A DNA stretch of 64,000 nucleotides from Oasisia sp. SBJ-2009 (lineage: Eukaryota; Annelida; Polychaeta; Sabellida; Siboglinidae). Each line of letters opens with the position of its first letter. Position 1 is the first letter of the stretch. The position numbers and the translations under genes were made by a program. Location of the stretch: the NCBI GenBank assembly GCA_964017155.1, contig OZ024864.1, forward strand, positions 33,806,029-33,870,028, in the 5' to 3' direction. Below, in pieces: positions 42,366 through 53,770 of this stretch. The notes beneath the pieces were generated by a model. The model was not told the origin of the DNA. It was given only the letters and a program-made list of their open reading frames with translations, and did no database searches.

Positions 42366-42744
42366 GACTAGAGTCACATTCGGCAAAATAAACGTACACG
42401 TAACACGGCAATACACGGCCGACAAGCTGCTTTTCTTTTCAGTCGCTGATAGAAATCTGAACCCGCGGCTTCAGCGGCGCGTGCGCGCGAATACCTACCG
42501 TATATGCTGCATTAGAAGCCAGCAGCCTGTTCATCACGACCCGGCTTTTATAGGACCTGATTGGTAGTGAGCTCTGAAAAATAGCACTTATACCGTTTGT
42601 TTTGTTGAATTTTTACAGACTGCAAATTAACTTTCATGTACCCTGTGCATTGCGCACTGCACAATTCCTAGGTTAGCCCCAGAAGGGGTTGTATCAATAT
42701 TATTCAGATGTACAAGTCCTGATTGAGATAATTAATTAAGGAGG
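42366..42744 (-). promoter_or_regulatory. Probable tetraspanin 5'-UTR and promoter region
   Basis: Directly upstream of the tetraspanin ATG on the minus strand. 42440-42500 is locally CpG-rich (cccgcggcttcagcggcgcg). No TATA box can be assigned with confidence. Role inferred from position only. Confidence 0.4.
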
Positions 42745-42751
42745 ATATATG

Positions 42752-42774
42752 TATGTGTGCGCGCGTGCGTGCGT

Positions 42775-42805
<31 letters not shown>

Positions 42806-43446
42806 CGTGCGCGTGCGCGTGCGCGTGCGCGTGCGCGTGCGCGTGCGCGTGCGCGTGCGCACGCGCACGCGCACGCGCACGCGCACGCGCACGCGCACGC
42901 GCACGCGCACGCGCACGCGCACGCGCACGCGCACGCGCACGCGCACGCGCACGCGCACGCGCACGCGCACGCGCACGCGCACGCGCACGCGCACGCGCAC
43001 GCGCACGCGCACGCGCACGCGCACGCGCACGCGCACGCGCACGCGCACGCGCACGCGCACGCGCACGCGCACGCGCACGCACACGCACACGCACACGCAC
43101 ACGCACACGCACACGCACACGCACACGCACACGCACACGCACACGCACACGCACACGCACACGCACACGCACACGCACACGCACACGCACACGCACACGC
43201 ACACGCACACGCACACGCACACGCACACGCACACGCACACGCACACGCACACGCACACGCACACGCACACGCACACGCACACGCACACGCACACGCACAC
43301 GCACACGCACACGCACACGCACACGCACACGCACACGCACACGCACACGCACACGCACACGCACACGCACACGCACACGCACACGCACACGCACACGCAC
43401 ACGCACACGCACACACACACACACACACACGCGTGCACGCACGCAC

Positions 43447-43517
<71 letters not shown>
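42752..43517. repeat. ~760-bp alternating purine-pyrimidine tract (Z-DNA prone)
   Basis: Ordered blocks: gtgcgt/(gt)n, (gtgcgc)n to about 42858, (acgcgc)n to about 43078, (acacgc)n to about 43410, then (ac)n to 43517 with one interruption (gcacgcacgcacggac). Purine-pyrimidine alternation is almost unbroken, and a switch from GTGCGC to GCGCAC near 42858 makes a palindrome. All six frames stay open; none is a gene. Confidence 0.95.
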
Positions 43518-43519
<2 letters not shown>

Positions 43520-43658
43520 CACATATGAAAATATTCATTAATAGTCACACAATGTCACATATGACTCACAGCGTATATCTACGATACGTACTTTACTGCA
43601 CATTTAAACAGTTGTAACGAGAAAAACAATTACAATTAGTGTTTTTTATGCAAATATA

Positions 43659-43963
43659 CCCTTACAAAAAAGAGCCAATGGTACACCACTGATTACCATT
43701 GAATACCATTCAGTATCAATGACACATCAGCAGGGCTCAAATATGGTACTGTCAACGGTAATTTATAATACCATTCGATACCACTGAACGGTACAAAGAA
43801 TCCAAAATACCATTCAAAATACCACTCATAAAACCATTCGGATATCATTCAAATACCCTTGGCCATAATATCCCTAGGACCATTCAAGTACCATTCAAAA
43901 ACAATTAAGAAAAGGTATCTGAATGATATTTCAATGATATTTGAATGCTTTTTTTGGTAAGGG
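43659..43963. mobile_element. MITE with CCCTTAC ends (copy 1)
   Basis: Ends CCCTTACAAAAAAGAG and GCTTTTTTTGGTAAGGG. The interior is dense in 'accatt' and 'gataccattc' motifs. A diverged copy in the same orientation lies at 47028-47252. Flanks do not give an unambiguous target duplication. Confidence 0.75.
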
Positions 43964-44300
43964 ATTATTCACATAATGTTTGACGGTTAGAAACTACGGT
44001 ATTGCTGTAAATGAACATGTCATGTTATTTATATTTGATAGTACTTTTAATCAATACCCATTTTTCGGCACATTTACCGATAAGGAAACAAAAAAATAAT
44101 TCTAATGATCGGGAAAGTATTTAACTTAAATTTTTTCTAACAGAGCAACCTTTTCCTCAAGTCAAAATAGCATTAATGTCTCAATTTATCTTATATATGA
44201 CATCATTTAAATATTATTAAATTATGCTAATCAAAATTAATACTCAACACTATGCTAGAATTGCATTATTAAGTGATTGCGACTAGCATGCCGTCTACCG

Positions 44301-44382
<82 letters not shown>

Positions 44383-44772
44383 GGCTAGGTAACTAATTTA
44401 TCCAGAAAGTGGCGACATTAAACGTTTCCGTGGATACGTGGGAAAATGGATTCCGCGATTTTTTGTTACAGTTTCTAATAAACAATTAATGTCCATTTAT
44501 TAAGCACCCGCAACACATGAACATTTTCTAACATACCTACACTAATTGTTATTGATCCGGCATGTCGGCTTCGAAAATACATCTTCCTGATTGCAAATTG
44601 TTAGTCGTCATTTGCGTTTTAGATCAGGCGCAAAGATTGTGGATTGATTGTAAATTAGATGACAAAGTTAGACATATCTAGGCCAACTAGACTGCATAGC
44701 TTCGATTACCCATGTATGTTGCAATTAGACTGATAGAGGGTGTAGATATTAGTAGAGAGGCGTATTATAACC

Positions 44773-45475
44773 AAAGAAGATCTAATAGAGAATGGTGACT
44801 TCGCAATTTATAATGGGCCGCCATTTTAGCGCGTGGAGCGCAGCGTCCCAAGCGGACGAATGTGCCGCTTCATTTGCTTGACATATTAGACAATGGCAAC
44901 ACCACCGCCAAGTACATCGAAAAGTTGATCAACTGGCTCATTTTGCGCGACCTACGGATGCAACGAGTAAGTTGAAGATAAGAGCACATAGTTATGAACT
45001 TTTAATTATTTTATACTACCAGGAAATAATCACCATTAAATACAAATGTTTTGTTAAAATGCTCAAACCGATATTATGTTATTGCGAATAAAACTATCAG
45101 TAATCATTAGCCATGAACACTGTTCGATTATTTTTCTAATATGTAAGAATTTGAATATACAATAATTATATACTATATATAACATTATATAATATTACAC
45201 AATAACTATATACTTATATATAATTATTGTGTTTTGCAATATATATATAATATATAATTTAATCATTTAATATATAATATACATATTATAAATAATAATG
45301 ATAATGTAATTTATATATTTATATATATATATATATTATTTAATATTATTTAATATATATTTAATATATATTTAGTATGTAATATATATGTGTATACAAT
45401 AATTATAAACTTATATATATTTATGTATATATAATATATACATAATAAGTATATAATTGTTATATACACATATTG

Positions 45476-45519
<44 letters not shown>

Positions 45520-45526
45520 TATATAT

Positions 45527-45595
<69 letters not shown>

Positions 45596-45691
45596 GATTC
45601 AAAGATTCAAAGATTCAAAAAACTTTATTATGTAAATATATGTAAATTATCATTACCATTTAAAATATGTAAATATATATATATATAGATA

Positions 45692-45781
<90 letters not shown>

Positions 45782-46145
45782 TATATAATTATTGTGTTTT
45801 TGCAAGATATAAAATACATGATACCGGCCAACGCCAGCCACAGGTGTGCAAGCAAGTAAATAACACGCTGTAATATGATGTAAAAAATGTACTAATAGGC
45901 CTATCTAGTGTCTGGATAGTGAGAAAAGATGTTGCTACGTGCACTATTGCAAGTTTACGTGCTTCAGTGTTTATGAAGTGCTTCAAGTGCAATTTCTCTA
46001 ACGTATGAATAATTGAACATATAAATTGTACTGCAGTTTCATCTAGCAGTCTGCTAACACGGCACATTCGTCCGCTAGAGGCGCTACTGTCTCAAAATTC
46101 AAAATGGAACTGCCGTAGTGAACCTTCTCTATTAGATCTTCTCTG
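44773..46145. mobile_element. hAT-like TIR element with 8-bp target duplication
   Basis: 1373 bp flanked by TTATAACC on both sides (44765-44772, 46146-46153). Ends AAAGAAGATCTAATAGAGAA and, reverse-complemented, CAGAGAAGATCTAATAGAGA. It interrupts the junction of repeat copies A and B. Internally it is mostly (TA)n-rich with no transposase. The 8-bp duplication and a CAG-like end suggest hAT. Confidence 0.85.
45301..45780. repeat. (TA)n-rich block inside the hAT-like element
   Basis: Several (TA)n tracts separated by atataatatata and a short (attcaaag)3 at about 45594-45618. Confidence 0.9.
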
Positions 46146-47027
46146 TTATAACCTAGTAATTGTGACAAGAATGCCATCTACCGGAATACATTTACGGCTA
46201 GTTACGTAATTGATCCAGAAGGTGGCGACATTAAACGTTTCCGTGGATACGTTGGAAAATGGATTCTGCGATATTTTGTTACAGTTTCTAATACACAATT
46301 AATGTCCATTTATTAAGAACCCGCAAAATATGTACATTTTTTAACATGCCTACACTAATTGTTATTGTTCCGGCATGTCGGCTTCGAAAATACATCTTCC
46401 TGATTGCAACGTTTTAGTCGTCATTGGCGCTTTTGTCTTTGTTTTGATCAGGCGCAAAGATTGTGGATTGATTGTAAATGAGGTGACAAAGTTAGACATA
46501 TCTAGGCCAACTAGACTGCACGTAGCTTCGATTACCCATGTGTGTTGCAATTAGACTGATAGAGGGTGTAGATGTTTGTAGAGAGGCGTATTATAACATA
46601 ATAATTGTGACAAGAATGCCATCTACCGGAATACAATTACGGCTAGTTACGTAATTGATCCAGAAGGTGGCGACATTAAACGTTTCCGTGGATACATGGG
46701 AAAATGGATTCCGCGATATTTTGTTACAGTTTCTAATAAACAATTAATGTCCATTTATTAAGCAATCGCAACATATGAACACTTTCTAACATATCTACAC
46801 TTATTGTTATTGTTCCTGCATGTCAGCTTCGAAAATACGTCTTTCTTATTGCAACGTTTTAGTCGTCATTGACGTTTTTGATCACGCGCAAGGATTGTGG
46901 ATTTAATGTAAATTAGGTGACAAAGTTAGACATATCTAGACTAACTAGATGGATTATAGTTTGGTGTACCTATGTCTGTTAGACTTATAGAGGGTGTAGA
47001 TGTTACTAGAGAGGCACATCCCTTACA

Positions 47028-47252
47028 AAAAAAGAGTAAATAGTATATACCACTGATTACCATTGAATACCTTCCAGTATCAATGATATATCAGCAGGAC
47101 TCAAGGGTACTGTCAACGGTAATTCAAATTACCATTCGATACCACTGAACGGTGCAAAGAATCCAAAATACAATTCAAAATGTCATTCAAAAACCAATGG
47201 TGTCTGAATGGCATTTCAATTGTATTTTAATGCTATTTTTTGTAAGGATAAA
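47028..47252. mobile_element. MITE with CCCTTAC ends (copy 2)
   Basis: Diverged copy of 43659-43963: cccttacaaaaaaagag ... caccattcgataccactgaa ... tgctattttttgtaagg. It directly follows repeat copy C, while copy 1 precedes copy A. Confidence 0.73.
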
Positions 47253-48325
47253 ATATAGGTCCTACCTTCAACCCAAATGTCATAACCCTAAACGTATTTT
47301 CCACATGAGAACAGCCATCGAGCAGCAGCGACGTACCGCCAATGTAGCGCACACCCGAGTTTCCTGTGAAATTAAAGTTTACGCCAAAAACGAATGAATT
47401 CCGTGTTGATCGATAAAAATATTTTTGTCACGCGATAAGTGTACGTGCAGATGTAGTAGGTATACATAGATGTTGTCGGAAAATAGCTCAGATTAGCTAA
47501 TGTTATCAAATTGTCATGTAAACGGACGTTAAGTAAAGCTTCTTGTATCTTGTAAGTATGACTTGTAATCTGATGAGTGATGTACACGTGTACATGTATT
47601 ATTTCAGAGCCAAATGATAGTTGCACTTGGTGACTTTACTTGGGGCGATTTTTGGGGACGTCAACATTTTTGCCGGTAGACAGCGTCTACCTCTACGTCA
47701 GTCTATGCCGGCGACACTGACACTCGTTTGGCTACGTAACTTCGCCGAAAAGATAGTAGATGGGATACAAGTGCTGCCACTATGCCTAGCCCGATCGTTC
47801 ATCCAGTGTCATTTAAGTCACGTGCGATCTGTACACCATCCAGGTAACTGACACCCCATTACCCTTGGCTCGGCTTTTCCGCGCTGGTATATCCTGTCCC
47901 TTCATATGCGGCTATCTAACTACATTTAGCTAATCTACTGATACTAGCTATTTAAATGTGCTCTTTAAATAGCACCTGGGACACTTGCTATACTCTTACT
48001 GTCATTACATTGGGCCTCAAGGTATAATTAGCCGACACTGAACCCCATGCCGAGTTCCACGGCAATGACCTCGATCACCAGTGTGCCCTGGTTGTGTTGT
48101 GTTGTGACATCCACTATGTTATTTCAACTTATGTTTGTCAGTCCTGGCTTTCTTTAGCTGATCTCAATGGAGACCTCGTGCACTTTCTCGTGTGGAATTA
48201 GAACTACCCCATGACATACAGAGATATACTCTGTATGCTACCCTCACCTAGTTAGCCTGCGAGCCAACGCAGTGCACCCGGATGTGGCCGACTTCTGAAA
48301 CTAAAGGGCTACCTCTACTAGAATG
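47253..48325. other. No recognised feature
   Basis: No supported coding. 47710-47760 resembles, inverted, 50280-50330 (cgtaacttcgccgaaaagatag), indicating one more weak dispersed repeat. Confidence 0.5.
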
Positions 48326-48652
48326 CAATGGCTCAGGGGTAGAGCTTCGGACTCTCGACTAAGAGAATTATGTGCTGCAGTGTTAAAACCTTGGGCAAGT
48401 TTTGTTCACTCTACATTGCTCCAGTTCACTCAGCTGTATAAATGAGTACCTGGCTATAGACAGTCGTGGCTATATGTACGTGCACCCTTCGCGCATTAAT
48501 TGTAGCATATGGATGGATGCTTCCCAGAGAAGTAGAGATGGTGTCTGATTTAACAGGTCTGTCAGGGAAGTAAAGTGTAAATTAAAGCGCTTTGATCAGT
48601 CCTGAGGATCGGATTCTGTGTTATATAAGAACTTACCTTTACCTTTACTAAT
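48326..48652 (+). mobile_element. tRNA-derived SINE (copy 2)
   Basis: Plus orientation: tRNA-like head atggctcaggggtagagctt cggactc (A-box), decayed B-box, core tgagtacctggctatagaca, then cccagagaagtagagatgg ... gtaaagtgtaaattaaagcg ctttgatcagtcctgagga, and a (cttac)-rich tail. Same family as 15805-16114. Confidence 0.78.
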
Positions 48653-49582
48653 ACACCCCTACATCCCATGATACAGCGTTTCACCCATTCGACATTTAAC
48701 CTATATTATTAAGCAACTTTTGTTTAATGAAATATGTGAAAGTGACAACAGGAAGCATGCAAGACCATAGATATATCTAAAATCAGCGTTTGCCTATCCA
48801 ACATAACTATCCAACATAACTATTACTATTACTCTAACGAATGTTATAGTGACACATTATTTTATGGACATGCAATGGCGGCTAACTTGAAAAATGGCCT
48901 CCGTCTTGAAATTATTAATTGGCCAACGGGCTTCTTTTAATAAGTACTGTTACATGCTCCCAAATGAGCATTCGATTGCCAATGTTGGTTCTTGTATATC
49001 AAAGTGAACGATTCTGCCACAATTTGCACTTATCTGCGCCGCTATCAGTGTTCGAGTCGTCTGCGTGACTCACTTGACTCTCACGGACTCGAAACACGGT
49101 CGTGAGTTACGCTTCTTGACGGTAGACAATGAGAGTATTAGCTTGAGTCTAGGTTGAAACGTAACTAATTCATCTTTTAATCGGTATTCGTGCCAACACA
49201 CAACAACTGGCAGCATGCGTACAGTATTTACTCTAATTGCGCCCCATGGGTCGTTGCTGCTGGTTATGTCGTTATCATCTCTTCACTAACCGTGACGCAT
49301 CCCTTTCGAAAACACCTCTTTTAACCTTAACCAGTGAAATCGCCCACGAGGAGTGTGATCGGCCTGCAGTCATGTGATTTAATGTTTTGGATGATATCAG
49401 CCACCCTCTGCTTGTGTTACATGCAATGTTTAGGATGCGAGTTGGTCATTTTAGTGGGTCAATAGTTGAATATCCGTCTTCACACTGAGGTGGGTAATAC
49501 CCGCCCCAGTCTGTTCCCACGGCTTCCAATCCGACATTTTTGGGGGTTGACAACGGCGTGTTTTGTAGAAATGCTACATGGC
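48653..49582. other. No recognised feature
   Basis: No gene or transposon recognised. 49050-49115 has short gactc/gagtc palindromes. Confidence 0.5.
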
Positions 49583-49586
49583 AGTC

Positions 49587-50055
49587 TTCTTCTTCTTCTT
49601 ATGGTTAGCTCGTCACTCTATGTTAGTCACATGTTTGTGACTAGAGTATTGTCGAGCTTGGTTGTCAGAGTTGTCCTTCTCTAGAATTAGTGAGTCCACT
49701 ACAAGTTTCACAATTACCCCATGTGTGGGCTAGCTTGATCTACGTACGTCATTGCTGGCACTACGCATGAGTTGTAGATTTGTCTCTTCAAGCATGTTCC
49801 AATGTTTCTCTTGAAGTTGTCTCGGTGCTTGGCAAATGTTGTCCACCCGGCCGTGATTCTTCGATGAATCTCGTTGTCTAGGTTTTTGTCTCTGGTGGTG
49901 TATCTCTGTCCCAGATAGATGTAGCTTTCAACGTTCTCGATGTGAATGTTGTTGACATATATTGGTTTGTCATTTTCCATCATCGGCTTTGTCTTCGACT
50001 TATTCTTCTTCAGATCCTGATTTTCGCTTTCATCAGCTAATTCCTGTAGCATTTT
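49587..50055 (-). mobile_element. RTE-like LINE 3' fragment with tail
   Basis: Minus strand, about 50055 to 49736: coding for the end of a reverse-transcriptase ORF2 (SYIYLGQRYTTRDK ... EIHRRITAGWTTFAKHRDNF ... LKRQIYNSCVVPAMTY), then a tail identical in type to the SINE at 26260-26588 ending in (AAG)n. 'YLGQ...E-x-x-RRI-x-x-GW...F-x-K' and 'LK...Y-x-S-CV-x-P-x-x-TY' are typical of the thumb region of RTE-type LINEs. It is 5'-truncated and lacks the usual G-x-E-x-W after TY. Confidence 0.78.
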
Positions 50056-50805
50056 TGTGTGATTCATGTGGTGTATTAGCGTATATGCAAATACTGTAAG
50101 ATAAGATAATACTAATCTTTTAAAAGTAATTAACATTAAACATATATATTCACCCAAAAATAAATAGAAATACAAATGTTCACGAAGAAGGAATTAGGGC
50201 AGGATAATCCACGATTACCCAGGCTTCGTGAGTCGGCAGCACTTTTCAAGATAACTTTCAAAAATTGGCTAAGTGACCAGACTATCTTTTCGGCGAAATT
50301 ACGCAGCAGAGGCGAGAGTCAGTTAAACGAGACTAATTTGGCGCATTGTTAATATGTGGCTGAATTTCACCATCCAGCAATAATCACCGCTACTTGATTG
50401 GCCGATTGAAAAGGAAAGTTAGGCAGTTTGTTTAAAGGTACTCAAAGTTTTATGGGATTGTGCGACAGTCATAGGGAAGAGAAAACATTACAAATTTGTC
50501 AGAATAGTATAGTTAGATTTCTGGTTTAATTATAATTATTATATTTTATGTTCCAAAGGACATCATCGTGTAGTTAGTTTAAAATTTCACGATAATCGCC
50601 TGGGTGAAGCTGACGTCAAACCCAATATTATTCGTTAAGTGCATACTTCAAGAAATGTCAACCCAAGGAGAAAACCAGTAGAACTCTATCGACGAACACT
50701 CGTATAAAGGAATTATATTTACGGGCCGCCCAATCATAAAATCCCTTATAACAATAAACTTCTTCTTCTTTTGCGCCAATATTCTCGAAAATAAAGCTGA
50801 ACAAT
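50056..50805. other. No recognised feature
   Basis: No supported gene. See 47253-48325 for an inverted weak match at 50280-50330. Confidence 0.5.
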
Positions 50806-51097
50806 TACAAAGTTAGATATATTAAACTCTCCAGTAGGCCAACTAGAATGGACATAGCTTGATGTACCTTCGTCTGTTGCAATTTGATTGATGGGGTGTA
50901 GACAATGGTAGAGATGCGCATTATCGTGTTATATTTGTCAGTGCGAAATTACGGTATTGCTTCACACACACACAAAATATTACTTCAATCGCATAGTACT
51001 TTTTAGCAAAACATAGTTTGGCTGATCTACGGACATGGAAGAGGTTACAACTTTTCACATGTGATCGGGCCAGTAGCTCACTTGCATTTATCCTATA

Positions 51098-52983
51098 ATT
51101 CAATTCAATTCAATTCAATATCTTTATTTCAGACTGTCAGTGTCATACAGATGTCCACATAAACATTAAAAAAATACAAGTGACTAGAAAACTATAAAAA
51201 TATTGCACATGGTAAATAGAAGAAAAAAACATTGCACAATGGTACATTCAGTCAAAACTCAACAAAAGCTATTATGTATATACAACATTTTGATCCAATG
51301 TCGTCTTATCCTGGATTGCCATTTTATATCACTGTTGATAATTGCAATTACCAACTTATTATAAGAGGCATCAAGTCTCCGCATGAATTTATATACAAGG
51401 TTTCTAATTACAGCTTTACTATCTGGTACATGGTATTCTACAAACATAGTGGAGGCACTGCAATATTTAGGCTGATTTAGCAATAAGCGAAACACATTAT
51501 TGTAAGCCACATGAAGTTTATGTATACTTGCTACTGTGTAATTCCACCACAACTGAGCAGTATACATGGGAGAGCAGAAAGTTCTAAGCAAAGTCAGCTT
51601 CACTTCAGTGGAACACATGTAAAATTTCCGCAATAGCGTATTACCCCTAGCATATAGTTGTCGGCATTGCCGTAAAATATCTTTGTCATCACGTAATGTA
51701 TTAGAAATAAAGTGACCCAAATATTTCACATTATCCACTTCCTGGATTGTTTCACCATTAATCTTAAATGATGGAACATCAACATTTTTCATAAATTTAC
51801 TTTTAAATATTAACACAGCACTTTTCTTGGAATTGTACTTGATATCATGATTTAGCCCATAGAGTCCACATACCTGCATCAGTTCAGACAGTCCTGATAC
51901 AGATGGAGACAGAATTACCAAGTCATCAGCATACATAAGATGGTTGATAGTTGTACTACCTATTACACACCCTGTGTTACATTTGTTTAAAGCTATGGTT
52001 AAATCATCCATATATATATTAAAAAGGTACGGCGAGAGTATACCACCTTGCCTGACACCATTTGTAACACCAAAATGTTCCGACAATTGACCTGACCATC
52101 TTATACACATAGTCTGATTTGAATACCAATATATAAGTAGTCTAACAATATATCCAGGTACTCCCCTGTCAATCAACTTTTGAAATAAGATAGAATGTTT
52201 CACTCTATCAAAGGCTTTAGAAGCATCTAAAAAACATGTAAACATAGACCCATTTAGACTCCTATGCCTGTCAATAACTTCCTTTAAGACATAAATACAC
52301 AAGTCTGTCCCATGTTTTTTCTTAAATCCAAACTGATTGGACATTGTTGACAGCGTAACTGACATTCTGTCTAACAATATGTTTTCAAAAATTTTTGACA
52401 CAATACTAGCTAATGCAATAGGTCTGTAATTGTCTTTGCTGTTAATCTTGCCACATTTATCTTTGATAATAGGAACCAGCACAACAGATAACAAAGAACT
52501 AGGTAAAAATCCATGTACAAAAAAAACAGTTATACACATAGCAAGTAAAGGCACAATGCGCTTATCACAATGTTTAAGGTGTTCAGCATATATACCATCC
52601 ATACCACAAGTCTTATTTATATCTAGGCATTTAATAGCATTTTCAACTTCGCTAACTTCCACAACTATATCATTTGTATATTTGGCATCACATTTGATTT
52701 GTTGAATATCTATATCCCTAATACAATTAAAAAGCTGTTTGAAATGAGACCGCCATAATTCAGTTATTTCATCAATACCAGTAACATCCTCAATACTATT
52801 AGGTAAAGGTATATTGCAGTTGTTTACCTGGCGTATTTCTTTCCAAAAGTCATCTGGCCTACTTTGCGACAGTTTTTTTGCCAATGAATCTTTTCTAAGT
52901 TGGCATTCATGATTTTTCAGAAAACGTATAGCATATTTAAACCGTGCCCTAGATGTCTTCATTAGATCAAATACATAAGGAAA
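51098..52983 (-). mobile_element. LINE 1: 5'-truncated jockey-superfamily retrotransposon
   Basis: Minus-strand element of 1886 bp with a CTATA target duplication (51093-51097, 52984-52988) and a (TGAAT)n 3' tail (51098-51122). It has one open frame (51259-52962, open to the truncation point) for a reverse transcriptase. It interrupts repeat copy D. Confidence 0.9.
51259..52962 (-). CDS. Reverse transcriptase of LINE 1 (5'-truncated ORF2)
   Basis: 567 codons from the first ATG; the frame stays open upstream to the 5' truncation at about 52980, so the true protein was longer. Order: linker after the missing endonuclease, then RT motifs LPSSLLSVVLVPIIKDK, NYRPIALASIVSKIFE, MFTCFLDASKAFDRV, VRQGGILSPYLFNIYMDDL, the catalytic MYADDLVIL, and KYLG. 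The C-terminal KFYMCSTEVKLTLLRTF ... LWWNYT is common in CR1/L2-type jockey-superfamily elements; clade assignment is tentative. No stop codon interrupts it, so insertion is fairly recent, but lack of endonuclease and promoter makes the copy immobile on its own. Confidence 0.88.
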   Translation of the reverse strand: MKTSRARFKYAIRFLKNHECQLRKDSLAKKLSQSRPDDFWKEIRQVNNCNIPLPNSIEDVTGIDEITELWRSHFKQLFNCIRDIDIQQIKCDAKYTNDIVVEVSEVENAIKCLDINKTCGMDGIYAEHLKHCDKRIVPLLAMCITVFFVHGFLPSSLLSVVLVPIIKDKCGKINSKDNYRPIALASIVSKIFENILLDRMSVTLSTMSNQFGFKKKHGTDLCIYVLKEVIDRHRSLNGSMFTCFLDASKAFDRVKHSILFQKLIDRGVPGYIVRLLIYWYSNQTMCIRWSGQLSEHFGVTNGVRQGGILSPYLFNIYMDDLTIALNKCNTGCVIGSTTINHLMYADDLVILSPSVSGLSELMQVCGLYGLNHDIKYNSKKSAVLIFKSKFMKNVDVPSFKINGETIQEVDNVKYLGHFISNTLRDDKDILRQCRQLYARGNTLLRKFYMCSTEVKLTLLRTFCSPMYTAQLWWNYTVASIHKLHVAYNNVFRLLLNQPKYCSASTMFVEYHVPDSKAVIRNLVYKFMRRLDASYNKLVIAIINSDIKWQSRIRRHWIKMLYIHNSFC

Positions 52984-53019
52984 CTATAAGGAAATCATTT
53001 GCTAAATACTTAATAATAA

Positions 53020-53393
53020 TGTCAAGGATGGACACGGAGCGTTTCGCCAGTATGACACATCTTTATTCTCACAGAATCACAAAGAAGAACGAAGACCCTG
53101 CCCACAATCAGGAGTCAGGATAAAATGTGCACCATGGCACATAACTGGGATACCGCAAGAACTCAGGTAAAATCAAATCATGCTGCTACTCGAAAAACAT
53201 GTGTGCCGGCTTCCACAGCGGCAATTCAAGTCCCAATCCTTCCCGCGCGAACCAAATCCCGCTCCCGCAAAGCTAATCAAACAACAGCGCCCTCCACCGT
53301 TGATCACCACCAATCAACCACCTCGTTAACCAACATGTGGCGCCACCACAAATAAATAAAAATATACAAACAACATCATGGCTGTCCATGACA
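53020..53393 (-). repeat. 3' LTR of the LTR retrotransposon
   Basis: 374 bp, TGTCA...TGACA, no differences from 54667-55040 seen by eye. Confidence 0.92.
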
Positions 53394-53559
53394 TCCGCCC
53401 CAGTTTTCTTAGCATCCGTCCACGGATCACCCCTAACCAGCGTACAACGCCAGAGACCTAGCACACACAGTGCCCCAACAGTAGGCGTTGGCCTCCATGC
53501 CAACCAAATTAGGTGGCCGCAGCGAGTGCAGATGTCTTCTGCACCTCTCCACCTCTACA

Positions 53560-53770
53560 TCCTGACTCACCACCCTAGCAACCGACTCGCTGCCCTCACC
53601 AGCGTCACCCACCGGACTCACCACCCTAGCAACCGACTCGCTGCCCTCACCAGCGTCACCCACCGGACTCACCACCCTAGCAACCGACTCGCTGCCCTCA
53701 CCAGCGTCACCCACCGGACTCACCACCCTAGCAACAGACTCGCTGCCCTCACCACTGTCAACCACCAGAC
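53560..53770. repeat. 51-bp tandem repeat in the LTR element
   Basis: Four copies of gactcaccaccctagcaacc gactcgctgccctcaccagc gtcacccaccg. Confidence 0.93.

Larger units (their letters stand above)
44172..47016. repeat. Repeat family copies A, B and C in tandem
   Basis: Unit landmarks: catgccgtctaccggaata, cggctagttacgtaatt, ccagaaggtggcgacattaa, cgtttccgtggatacg, tccatttattaag, ccggcatgtcggcttcgaaa, gacaaagttagacatatcta. Copy A 44172-44772 (with a (TA)n expansion at 44302-44381) continues at 46146; copy B 46161-46598; copy C 46599-47016. Further copies lie at 50806-53010 (D, interrupted), 58327-59058 (E) and 59059-59460 (F). Not recognised as a known family; head-to-tail order suggests a satellite or tandem transposon ends. 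Confidence 0.8.
50806..53010. repeat. Repeat family copy D, interrupted by LINE 1
   Basis: 50806-51097 matches the 3' two thirds of copy E (gccaactag-a-gg-acatagctt ... gatcgggccagtagctcact tg-atttatcctata). After the LINE it resumes at 52984 with ctataaggaaatcatttgct aaatac, equivalent to E's cctatatggaaatcatttac tgaatac. Confidence 0.88.

Noticed and set aside
42704..43617. Six overlapping ~260-290 codon frames (VCVCV, ARARA, THTHT types)
   Set aside because: All frames are open in an alternating purine-pyrimidine microsatellite; none is a gene.
48010..48080. 5S rRNA-like phrase 'ccccatgccgagttccac'
   Set aside because: No surrounding 5S sequence or internal control region; chance resemblance.
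51259..52962. Host gene candidate of 567 codons
   Set aside because: Reverse-transcriptase motifs, simple-repeat tail and a CTATA target duplication show it is a LINE.
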